Source: UBA10347 sp905182135
GTDB lineage: Bacteria; Actinomycetota; Acidimicrobiia; Acidimicrobiales; UBA10347
NCBI GenBank assembly: GCA_963925805.1
Contig: CAWUSE010000005.1
Span: forward strand, 1 to 64,000
Direction: 5' to 3'
Length of the DNA: 64,000 bases
The number at the start of each line of letters is the position of its first letter. Positions within the stretch are counted from its first letter, which is position 1. Positions 42,998 to 51,091 of the stretch are shown in pieces. The notes beneath the pieces were generated by a model, which saw only the letters and a program-made list of their open reading frames with translations, was not told the DNA's origin and did no database searches. A program made the position numbers and the translations under genes.

Positions 42998-43612
42998 TCA
43001 TCGTGTGGCCTCGACGAGGGCTTGCTCAGACAATTCAGCGGTAGCCGCAGGGTCGTTTACAAAGCCTCGTTCTCGGCCAAACTCATACAACTGCTCTTGT
43101 AGCCTTTTTCTTCCACGATGGAGCCGACTCATGACGGTACCGATCGGAATATCCAGGATTTCAGCTATTTCCTTATACGCAAAACCTTCGACGTCGGCCA
43201 ACATGACGGCCGTGCGGTACTGCTCGGGCAATTCATCGAGCGCATCGGTAATGGTGCTATCGGTGATGTGATCAAAAAGTTGATCCTCGGCGCTACGCCC
43301 GATAGTCGCCAGCTCATTACCACCCAGACGCCGGTAGAGGTACAGATCTTGGACGTCTTCCAGATCAGTCAGGTTTGGGCGGCGCTGCTTCTTTCGGTAC
43401 GTGTTGATGTAGCTGTTTGTAAGAATACGAAAAAGCCACGCCCGCAGGTTCGTTCCAGCCTCGAAACGTTCATAGGCGCGGTAGCCCTTCAGGAACGTCT
43501 CTTGAACCAGGTCCTCGGCGTCGGCCCGATTTCTGGTCATGCGCATTGCGGTCGCGAACAATTGGTTCATGAACGGCATTGCGTCGTCTGCAAATGATGC
43601 TGGGTCTGCCAC
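42998..43612 (-). CDS. RNA polymerase sigma factor, SigH/SigR (ECF) type
   Basis: A 204-residue ECF sigma factor. Region 2: FATAMRMTRNRADAEDLVQE then TNLRAWLFRILTNSYINTYR. Region 4: LPEQYRTAVMLADVEGFAYK then GTVMSRLHRGRKRLQEQL. It resembles actinobacterial SigR/SigH, which controls the disulfide-stress response with a RsrA partner, and the adjacent ZAS-like gene supports this. Operon with the anti-sigma gene 58 bases downstream. Confidence 0.9.
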   Translation of the reverse strand: MADPASFADDAMPFMNQLFATAMRMTRNRADAEDLVQETFLKGYRAYERFEAGTNLRAWLFRILTNSYINTYRKKQRRPNLTDLEDVQDLYLYRRLGGNELATIGRSAEDQLFDHITDSTITDALDELPEQYRTAVMLADVEGFAYKEIAEILDIPIGTVMSRLHRGRKRLQEQLYEFGRERGFVNDPAATAELSEQALVEATR

Positions 43613-43842
43613 TGCCCTTCAGACTACCTGGGTCCCCGCTCCAAAGCCGGGCGTGTATTCGCAGTCACATCGCTGCAAAGCGTTTTAGAACTCGATGACG
43701 CTGTCTGCTTTAACGACCAGAGCGGGTGCCAAGACAGCCTCGGGTCTGCTGAATCGACGCATCTGCACAGCGATCTATTGTTCATGTAGCCAAAGCAACG
43801 ACTTGACTCCGCTGGTTACGCCATAGCCGAACCAGCGCAGAA

Positions 43843-44640
43843 CTACTCGAAGTTGGGCTCGCGTTTCTCGCGTAGGGCGGCGACACCTTCAGCCGCATCG
43901 GCGCCCATGAACCCCAAGATCTCGAATGCAAGGCTGGCATCGAACGCTGGTGTGGCTTGGTTCATCCACAGGTTCAGCGCACGTTTGGTCAGCCGGGTTG
44001 CTGTCTGCGAACCAGTCGCCAGTTTGTCGGCGACCTTTTGTGCCTCGGCCAATAATTCATCGCCAGGTACGGCCTTGCTGACGAGACCAATTCGGTCGGC
44101 TTCTACGCCATCGATGAAGTCAGCAGTGAGTAGGTAGTACTTGGCCTTGGCAAGTCCACAAAGCAGTGGCCAGCACACAACAGCATGATCGCCCGCTGCC
44201 ACACCCATACGCACGTGGCCGTCGGTGATCTTGGCTTCTTCGGCCATTAGCGAAATATCGGCCATTAGCGCTACGGCCAGGCCAGCACCCACAGCCACAC
44301 CGTTGATCGCAGAAATAATGACCTTGCTGCACTGCAGCATGTTGTAAACGACGTCACCGGCTTCGCGCATGACACGCTGGAGTTCCTTGGGATCACCAAC
44401 AAACGAATTGATCCACTCGAGGTCGCCACCGGCAGAGAACGCCTTGCCCTCGCCCGTGATAACGACCACGCGGGTGTCGTCATCGTCGTCGATATCACGC
44501 CAAATGCGGCTCAAACCCAGATGCAACTCGGCATCGGTCGCGTTGTAGGACTCGGGTCGATTAATTGTGATCCACAGAACACCGTTGTCGCGGCGCTCAA
44601 ATTTCAGTCCCGAATACGAATCAAACCAGTCGTCAGCCAT
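43843..44640 (-). CDS. Enoyl-CoA hydratase/isomerase family protein
   Basis: A 265-residue crotonase-fold enzyme. VVVITGEGKAFSAGGDLEW is the first oxyanion-hole segment, ISAINGVAVGAGLAVALMAD the second, followed by VRMGVAAGDHAVVCWPLLCG. It hydrates or isomerises an acyl-CoA; the substrate is not clear. It lies about 220 bases downstream of the MoxR-like gene in the same direction. Confidence 0.9.
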   Translation of the reverse strand: MADDWFDSYSGLKFERRDNGVLWITINRPESYNATDAELHLGLSRIWRDIDDDDDTRVVVITGEGKAFSAGGDLEWINSFVGDPKELQRVMREAGDVVYNMLQCSKVIISAINGVAVGAGLAVALMADISLMAEEAKITDGHVRMGVAAGDHAVVCWPLLCGLAKAKYYLLTADFIDGVEADRIGLVSKAVPGDELLAEAQKVADKLATGSQTATRLTKRALNLWMNQATPAFDASLAFEILGFMGADAAEGVAALREKREPNFE

Positions 44641-44859
44641 GTTGCCCCGCTCCCCTCAGGCCAACGTTCGTCGGACATGGCCAAACCACATCAGATCGCC
44701 GCGTCCCTCGGCTCCGCCGCTCCAACTCATTTTTATTCATGGCGAGAACTTACGCTACCAACGGGCTCCTGATCGAATTGTTACTCCCGAGGCTCGGCTA
44801 CGCACTCCCTTGGCACGTGCACAGTTCGACCTGAAGAGCGACACCAACCAAGCGCGAAG

Positions 44860-46272
44860 TCACCGCGATCGGTAGACAGCGCTTGCGCCGAGGGATTCCT
44901 TGTTGAGTCGCTTGGACAAATGAAGGCCTTCGAGAATGAATTCCACGCCGCTAGCAACCAGTGCAGAATCGGTGAGATCATCCGGTGCATAACCGAGTGC
45001 GATAAGCGCCTTGCCGAGCGCTGGCATCTTGTTGACCATGTCGAGATAGTCGCTGTCAGCAACATCGTCACCAGTGTGCACGACCGCTTCAGTCTCTTCG
45101 AACGCTTCAAGGATGTCGCTGACCTCCGCATGATCAAGCGCCTCTTTGAAGACAACGATCGTGGCCGAGGACAGGAGATGCTGAATGATTTCAGTATCAC
45201 GGCCATCGTCCATGGACTCGACTTCTATCTTGCCCATAGTCGATGGGGTGAGCGATGGGAGATCGGCAATACGTGGAACGGCTTTCGTGCCACCTTGGCG
45301 CAATGTGCGACGTACCGCGCTGGCTACAAGTGTCTCGTAGTTAGCGATGCTCAGCCGTACCGACACACCTGAACGCTGGTTCACATGTGGATTCTCACGA
45401 GCAAGATGACTCATAGTGACGACGATTTCAGCCATGAAATCAGGCACGCTGATATCGATACCTTCGCCCTGGAAGATCTCGGCCTCTTGTTCGACAATCT
45501 CGATTTCTGTGTCAATTTCGAGTGGGTAGTGCGTGCGGATCTGGGTACCGAAACGGTCCTTGAGTGGCGTGATGATGCGACCGCGGTTGGTGTAGTCCTC
45601 GGGGTTGGCTGACGCAAACAACATGATGTCGAGCGGCAACTGAATGCGGTAACCACGGATCTGTACATCGCGTTCTTCAAGAACGTTCAACAGGCCTACC
45701 TGAATACGTTCGGCCAGATCGGGCAGCTCGTTGATCGCAAACAGTCCACGGTTCGAGCGGGGAACCATGCCGTAGTGCAAGGTCAGTTCGTCGCTGAGAT
45801 AACGGCCCTCGGCAACCTTGATCGGGTCGACTTCGCCAATTAGGTCAGCAATCGAAGTGTCAGGAGTTGCGAGCTTCTCAGCGAAGCGATCACTGCGATG
45901 TACCCAGCTGATCTTGGTGCCATCACCTTCAGCCGCAACAATATCCTTGGCGTACTTCGACACCGGGTTGAGGGGATCATCATTGATCTCGCTGCCGGCG
46001 ATGATCGGCATCCATTCGTCGAGCAGATTGATACATGAACGGATCATTCGAGTCTTGGCCTGGCCGCGCTCGCCCAGAAACACAATGTCGTGCCCGGCAA
46101 GCAGCGCATTCTCAAGCTGAGGCGCCACCGTGTTCTCGTAGCCAAGCACGCCATCAAAGAGCGGTTCACCGTTCCTAATCCGCGTAATCGCATTACGGCG
46201 GATTTCTTCCTTGACAGGTGTCGAGGTCCAGCCCGATGCCTTGAGTTGCCCGAGATTCTCAGAAAGATCCAT
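44860..46272 (-). CDS. MoxR/Mg-chelatase-like AAA+ ATPase
   Basis: A 470-residue AAA ATPase of the group sometimes labelled magnesium chelatase subunit I-like. The Walker A is GERGQAKTRM, the Walker B region is GLFAINELPDLAERIQVGLL and sensor 1 lies in IMLFASANPEDYTNRGR. A long C-terminal helical part follows. This group is usually encoded next to a VWA-domain protein that it serves as chaperone; none is present here, downstream being an enoyl-CoA hydratase. Function unknown. Confidence 0.88.
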   Translation of the reverse strand: MDLSENLGQLKASGWTSTPVKEEIRRNAITRIRNGEPLFDGVLGYENTVAPQLENALLAGHDIVFLGERGQAKTRMIRSCINLLDEWMPIIAGSEINDDPLNPVSKYAKDIVAAEGDGTKISWVHRSDRFAEKLATPDTSIADLIGEVDPIKVAEGRYLSDELTLHYGMVPRSNRGLFAINELPDLAERIQVGLLNVLEERDVQIRGYRIQLPLDIMLFASANPEDYTNRGRIITPLKDRFGTQIRTHYPLEIDTEIEIVEQEAEIFQGEGIDISVPDFMAEIVVTMSHLARENPHVNQRSGVSVRLSIANYETLVASAVRRTLRQGGTKAVPRIADLPSLTPSTMGKIEVESMDDGRDTEIIQHLLSSATIVVFKEALDHAEVSDILEAFEETEAVVHTGDDVADSDYLDMVNKMPALGKALIALGYAPDDLTDSALVASGVEFILEGLHLSKRLNKESLGASAVYRSR

Positions 46273-46634
46273 TAGTGATCAAGTTAGGCCACCAATAGCC
46301 AACATGCGAAGCGCGATGGGCCTCTACAGAAACCTGTTTCTTCGCGCTGAGCAATCCACGATCATTGTCCTCACCAGCCCAGGCCCGTCTTTACTGAGAA
46401 CATGGATTCCATTACACCGTTCTCAAACGGCCGCCAGGTCATCTGAGATATCTCGAATGGTGTGTGCGTCGAGTTCAACGGTTTGGCTCATGGCGTCGCC
46501 TACAACCCGTGTGCAGTGACTAGTGCGCTCGAATTCCTCGGCGAATCAAACGCTGAGCCCGACCCGACCCACTCGCTGAGAGCCCACCACCCGTTGGGTT
46601 CCTGCAGGCCGCTCTAACGGTGACAGCCTCCTGA
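46273..46634. other. Divergent intergenic region
   Basis: About 360 bases between the MoxR-like gene and the GH2-like gene. It must hold both promoters. A weak inverted repeat, GAGAAC (46398) and GTTCTC (46421), is visible. No gene is supported. Confidence 0.4.
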
Positions 46635-46706
46635 TTGGGTGCCAACCCTGCAGCTCAGCACGATAAGCAGCTGCACTTCGGCACGAACCCGAATAACCTC
46701 ACTGCC

Positions 46707-48857
46707 GTGGTGTCGACTGTGCTTCCTGGACCGTGGCGGGCGCATGCGACCGACGACGAACTACGACGTAGCTTTATTGAACACGACTTCGATGACACCG
46801 CCTGGCTCGATATCAACGTGCCCGGCCACTGGGCTGAGCAACCCAAACTCGCTTCGCGACGATCCGTGCTGTATCGCACCACGTTCTCATTGCCCAGCGA
46901 TTCTGGCGCAATCGACAGTCGGCACTGGCTCGTGTTCGAGGGCATCTGGCAAAGCGCCGATGTCTGGCTCGATGGTGCATACCTAGGACCGACCGATGGG
47001 TGGTTCACACCCGACCAGTTCGATATCACTGACCAGATCCAGGCAAACAGCAGTGGCGAACATGTGCTGGCTGTCGAGGTCATGTCGCAACGCCCAAACG
47101 TCGACGAGCCGACTCGAAATCTAAACGGCATCTTCGATGACCCCGACATTGTTGGCCACCAGAATCGGGGTGGCATCTGGCAGCCGGTTCGGGTCGTGTC
47201 CACCGGCCCAGTGCGCATGATGAAGAATCGTGTGGTCTGTCAAGAAGCATCAGCAACTGCAGCAACGATCCACCTTCGTAGTCACCTGGTGTCCAACGAA
47301 CCTCGGTCCGTCACGATCACGACGACATTGCGGCCTCCGGGCGGCGCCCCGCCTCTGGTGTCATCTCGAGACCACGATCTGGCGAGCGGAGCGACGGTTC
47401 TCGAATGGGATCTCTCCATCGCCGACCCCGCGCTGTGGTGGCCATGGCAGCTCGGTGGCCAGCCGCTGTACCGCGTCACCGTCAGTGTCGAAATTGCGGG
47501 TTCAATCAGCGGTATCTGGGAACGCACCGTCGGGCTGCGCGAAGTCCGAATGAAGAACTACGTGTTATCGATCAACGGTGAACGCCTGTTCGCCAAGGGC
47601 GCTGACCTGTGGCCGACAACCGCTCTGCCTGCCGTCGCAAGCGCCGAACAGATCGCTGGCGACGTTGCTCGCGCCAAAGACCTGGGCCTCAACCTGCTCC
47701 GAGTCGAAAGCCATGTCGCTCGCCCTGAGCTCTACGAAGCGGCTGACCGTGCCGGCATGTTGCTGTGGCAGGACCTTCCCATGCGGGGCGAGGTCAAGCG
47801 CAGCATCCAATCCAACGCAGTGAACGCAGCCCACCGGTTGGTCGACAAGCTCGGAGCCCATCCCTCGATCGTCGTCTGGTGCGCTCACTATGACCCGACA
47901 GGAACGAGTACCGGCCGCCAGCCACTCACCGTTATCCCCAGCCGCCGCAGCCTGTTTGGCGTAGCCAAGCAACAGGCACCGACCTGGACCAAGTCAGTCT
48001 TAGATCGCCTGGTAGGCCGAGCCTTTAATCGCGCCGACGGCAGCCGGCCAGTAGTACAAGGATCTGGCGCGTGGCCAAGTGCCCCTCGTTTCGACGGTAC
48101 CGATACCCATCTGCGATTCGGTTGGCACGCCGGAACAGGGCGCGACCTTGAGACCTTCGCCCGCCGAATCCCTCGCATGGTTCGCTGGGTGTCGTCCTTC
48201 GGAGCCCAATCGGTTCCCCGCAGCGATCAGGTCAAGATCGTGGACTGGCCCGCTGACCTCGGACTGCTCGCCGAGCGGTATGGGTTGAACGAGTCTGGCT
48301 TCCGCCAGTACATCCCCAGGTCCGACGCGTCGTCAATTGACGACTGGATAGAAGCCTCCCAGGCCTACCAAGCCACGCTTCTTCGTCGACAAATTGAAAC
48401 GCTGCGGCGCCTGAAATACAAGCCAACCGGCGGGTTCACTTTCAGCGCTCTTGCCGACTGTCGACCGGCAATCTCAATGGCTATCTTCGACCATGACCGC
48501 CAACCCAAGCAGGCTGTCGCTGCGGTTCAGGCAGCGTGCCAGTCCATCATCGTAGTTGCCGACCGGTTACCAATTCAGATGCACCCTGGCCAAGCAGTTC
48601 TGCTCGATGTCCATGTCGTAAGCGATGAACGAGAACCTCTCCAAGATCTCGATGTGACCGCCCAGCTTTCATGGCCAGACGGTCAACACGACTGGGCGTG
48701 GCGCGGTCAAATTGATGCCGACAGTGTCGCCAGAATCGGTTCTATCAACTGGATTGCCCCCAACGTGACCGGCCCCGTCGATCTGACACTGCAATTACGT
48801 CATCGGGGCGATGAAGTTGCGTCCAACACCTACCGGGGCGCCATACGCGCTGACTGA
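46707..48857 (+). CDS. Glycoside hydrolase family 2-like protein without catalytic glutamates
   Basis: A 716-residue protein. The N-terminal jelly roll reads FDDTAWLDINVPGHWAEQP and VFEGIWQSADVWLDG, then an Ig-like domain, then a TIM barrel: GADLWPTTALPAVASAEQI and LLRVESHVARPELYEAADRA. GH2 enzymes have the acid/base in a WxxNE motif and the nucleophile in SEFG; here these read HPSIVVWCAHYDP and WVSSFGAQSVP, so both glutamates are replaced. A longer frame starts at TTG 46635; GTG 46707 is chosen because it gives the usual GPWRAH start. It may be a carbohydrate-binding protein. Confidence 0.85.
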   Translation: MVSTVLPGPWRAHATDDELRRSFIEHDFDDTAWLDINVPGHWAEQPKLASRRSVLYRTTFSLPSDSGAIDSRHWLVFEGIWQSADVWLDGAYLGPTDGWFTPDQFDITDQIQANSSGEHVLAVEVMSQRPNVDEPTRNLNGIFDDPDIVGHQNRGGIWQPVRVVSTGPVRMMKNRVVCQEASATAATIHLRSHLVSNEPRSVTITTTLRPPGGAPPLVSSRDHDLASGATVLEWDLSIADPALWWPWQLGGQPLYRVTVSVEIAGSISGIWERTVGLREVRMKNYVLSINGERLFAKGADLWPTTALPAVASAEQIAGDVARAKDLGLNLLRVESHVARPELYEAADRAGMLLWQDLPMRGEVKRSIQSNAVNAAHRLVDKLGAHPSIVVWCAHYDPTGTSTGRQPLTVIPSRRSLFGVAKQQAPTWTKSVLDRLVGRAFNRADGSRPVVQGSGAWPSAPRFDGTDTHLRFGWHAGTGRDLETFARRIPRMVRWVSSFGAQSVPRSDQVKIVDWPADLGLLAERYGLNESGFRQYIPRSDASSIDDWIEASQAYQATLLRRQIETLRRLKYKPTGGFTFSALADCRPAISMAIFDHDRQPKQAVAAVQAACQSIIVVADRLPIQMHPGQAVLLDVHVVSDEREPLQDLDVTAQLSWPDGQHDWAWRGQIDADSVARIGSINWIAPNVTGPVDLTLQLRHRGDEVASNTYRGAIRAD

Positions 48858-48880
48858 CCATGCCCGGTGACCATGCCCGG
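48855..48880 (+). repeat. Perfect 13-bp tandem duplication at the GH2-like stop codon
   Basis: Two copies of TGACCATGCCCGG; the first begins with the gene's stop codon TGA. Confidence 0.92.
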
Positions 48881-49400
48881 TGACAGTCGGAAGGGCGCTA
48901 GTGAACCTGACATCCATGATTCACTCCGCGTCTGGCCTGTTCAAACACTTGTCCCGCTTCAAAGTCGTGTCGATGTTGTCCGTGGCCTGGTAACGAATCA
49001 CCGCCCACTTGATCTCAATGACGGGCCCAGCGCCAGCCGCCGGCTACTACTTTCAAATCTTGCCCGAGTTCGGTTCACCACCGTCTAACACTGCGGCAAA
49101 TTTGACGTGCACCTCAACGATCAACTGTTGGCTCACTTCGGGCCCTATCGCATTGTTAGCGAAGCCAGCCGCTTCACCGACGAATCAGCAAGAGGAACGG
49201 TATGGGCAACTGGCTTAGCGAAATTCTAAAGCTGGTCAACAACCGGCCTCGACGCATGCGCTCAGAAGCAACCGCATATCAATGCCTCATGCTGCAAGCG
49301 ATGGGGCGCGAGGCGGCGTGCAACGCGATCTAGCTGTCCGGTAGCACCAACCATGCAAGGTATGCAGCGTGCTGAAAACCACATGCCACACCTAGCAGCA
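48881..49400. other. Intergenic region with a probable gene relic
   Basis: About 520 bases without an intact gene. On the plus strand around 49095-49222, one frame reads GKFDVHLNDQLLAHFGPYR, then SEASRFTDESARGTVWATG, and looks coding, but is closed by stops on both sides; another frame upstream (MTGPAPAAGYYFQILPEFG) may be an earlier piece. I cannot assign the family. Confidence 0.4.
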
Positions 49401-50000
49401 CTATTCAATTGCCTGCTCGCTCTCAATTGCCTGCTCGCTCGTAACCAGGTCGTGGTGTTGTTGGTTGTCCCGAATATGGGCCGCAGCAAAAGAGCATCGA
49501 GGTGTGATCGTGCGGCCGTCGTCACGAATAATCCTAAGCAAGCCTTCCATCAGCTGAGCGGCATGACCGTTACCGCCGTGTTCTGGAGCGGTCTCAACGT
49601 GGGGGACGGTAATCGATTGATCGTTAGAGGTATAGGTAGCAAAACTGACTACACCGCCATCATGTAGCAACTCGAATCGGCCGAGGTCCGCGTTCTCGAC
49701 CACCACAGGTCGCTCAGCACCTGCTCGCACCGCTGCACCGTTCAGATGAATACCTGCGTCGGCGAGCAGCGCGACATGGGCAGAGAGTTCGTCGTTTGAG
49801 GGTTGAACGAGCTGACTGCCGTCGGGAAAGACGACGGCGGGGATTTCCTCAACTCCGTTGTCGCGTCCAGGTACTCGTTCAGTTTCGGCGGGGTAATCGA
49901 CCAAATTCACATAGTGATAGTCAAGTCCGCGTTCTTTAAACCAGGCCCTGGCCCGCATGCAGTCACTGCATGAATCAGTGCCATACATCGTGATCGACAT
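49401..50000 (-). CDS. Glutaredoxin (mycoredoxin-like) fused to a GNAT acetyltransferase-like domain
   Basis: A 199-residue fusion. Residues 1-80 are a glutaredoxin fold: ITMYGTDSCSDCMRARAWF has the CxxC (CSDC), and EEIPAVVFPDG the cis-Pro. Residues 95-190 resemble small YjdJ-type GNAT proteins: RFELLHDGGVVSFATY, VPHVETAPEHGGNGHAAQLM, then TPRCSFAAAHIRD. AAAGGG precedes ATG 50000. The tail is SEQAIE twice, from an 18-bp duplication. A role in mycothiol-linked redox control is possible (inference). Confidence 0.8.
   Translation of the reverse strand: MSITMYGTDSCSDCMRARAWFKERGLDYHYVNLVDYPAETERVPGRDNGVEEIPAVVFPDGSQLVQPSNDELSAHVALLADAGIHLNGAAVRAGAERPVVVENADLGRFELLHDGGVVSFATYTSNDQSITVPHVETAPEHGGNGHAAQLMEGLLRIIRDDGRTITPRCSFAAAHIRDNQQHHDLVTSEQAIESEQAIE
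49405..49440 (-). repeat. Perfect 18-bp tandem duplication at the 3' end of the Grx-GNAT gene
   Basis: Two copies of TCAATTGCCTGCTCGCTC (plus strand), in frame, doubling the C-terminal hexapeptide SEQAIE. Confidence 0.95.
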
Positions 50001-50127
50001 GTCACCCTTTAACCCAGTCATTGGTGCATATGTTCGCACTCTTTATGGTCATCTAGCTAGCCAGTTACCGAGAAGACGGCGAAACCAGCCGGCCACAAGT
50101 TCTGTTCTTCCCGCCTCGCACAGTGTG

Positions 50128-50151
50128 CAACACCACGAGCCTTTGGTGTTG
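50128..50151. other. Hairpin upstream of sdhC
   Basis: Stem CAACACCA / TGGTGTTG with an 8-base loop, about 110 bases before the sdhC start and 130 bases before the divergent Grx-GNAT gene. It could be an operator or leader structure; no T-run follows. Confidence 0.4.
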
Positions 50152-50260
50152 AGTTTCCTAACAACTCCCCATGGCCGATACCGTGAAGGATTACTGCACA
50201 GCTATCCCGGTGGTTACAACCATTCCGGGTACAGCACCACATCAAGGACAAGGTTGAACC

Positions 50261-51091
50261 ATGACCGTTATCCAGCGTCCGCAAGACAAATTGCGCACGC
50301 CGAAACCTCTGAAGAAGCCGGCCCGGTTCACGCCGCCATGGCCGTTAAATCTCTATCAGACTGCTATCGGTAAGAAATGGGTTATGGGTCTGACTGGCCT
50401 TGGCCTTGTCGGATTTGTCGTTGCCCACATGATCGGCAACCTGCACCTCTACGAGGGTCAACTCGAGGTTGCAGAGTACGCACATAGTTTGCGCACGATC
50501 GGCGCAGGCCTCGTGCCTGAAACCGCTGTTCTGTGGGTATTGCGCCTAGGGCTTATATCCATGTTCGGCCTGCACATTCATTCGGCGATCACACTCAGCG
50601 CTATGAACCGAGCGGCCAACTCTCGCTACCAGGCTCCACGCGACTTCGCCGCCGCTAACTTCGCTAGTCGCACGACTCGGATCACCGGCATCATCATCGC
50701 CCTGTTCGTGGTTTGGCACTTGGCCGACCTTACCTGGGGCTTTACAGGTGGCTTCATGGGCTGGCGTGGTGACGGGTTCAATCACGGCGATCCACTCTGG
50801 AACGTTGATAACTCAATGTCGAACGTCGTGATCGCCATTTGGTACATGATCGCAACCACCGCAGTGGCTGTGCATCTGTTCCATGGCATCCGTTCTGCCT
50901 TTATAAGCATCGGCCTGAGCAGCCCTAAATTCAATCCGCTCATCAAACCGCTTGCTGCAGGAATTGCCGGTTTGGTTCTTGTTGGCAACCTTTCTTTCCC
51001 CATCATGGTTATGACCGGTGCGCTCGAAGCTGATGAGCCACTAGACGTACACGAACTGATCGCCACAGAATTCAAGGAGGCCGCAGAATGA
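50261..51091 (+). CDS. sdhC: Succinate dehydrogenase cytochrome b subunit
   Basis: A 276-residue membrane anchor with five helices: GLGLVGFVVAHMIGNLHLY, LRLGLISMFGLHIHSAITL, IIIALFVVWHLADLTW, VVIAIWYMIATTAVAVHLFH and AAGIAGLVLVGNLSFPI. Conserved His in helices 1, 2, 3 and 4 can bind two hemes. It is of the single-subunit, menaquinone-reacting kind, so no sdhD is expected. ATGA overlap with sdhA. Confidence 0.92.
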   Translation: MTVIQRPQDKLRTPKPLKKPARFTPPWPLNLYQTAIGKKWVMGLTGLGLVGFVVAHMIGNLHLYEGQLEVAEYAHSLRTIGAGLVPETAVLWVLRLGLISMFGLHIHSAITLSAMNRAANSRYQAPRDFAAANFASRTTRITGIIIALFVVWHLADLTWGFTGGFMGWRGDGFNHGDPLWNVDNSMSNVVIAIWYMIATTAVAVHLFHGIRSAFISIGLSSPKFNPLIKPLAAGIAGLVLVGNLSFPIMVMTGALEADEPLDVHELIATEFKEAAE

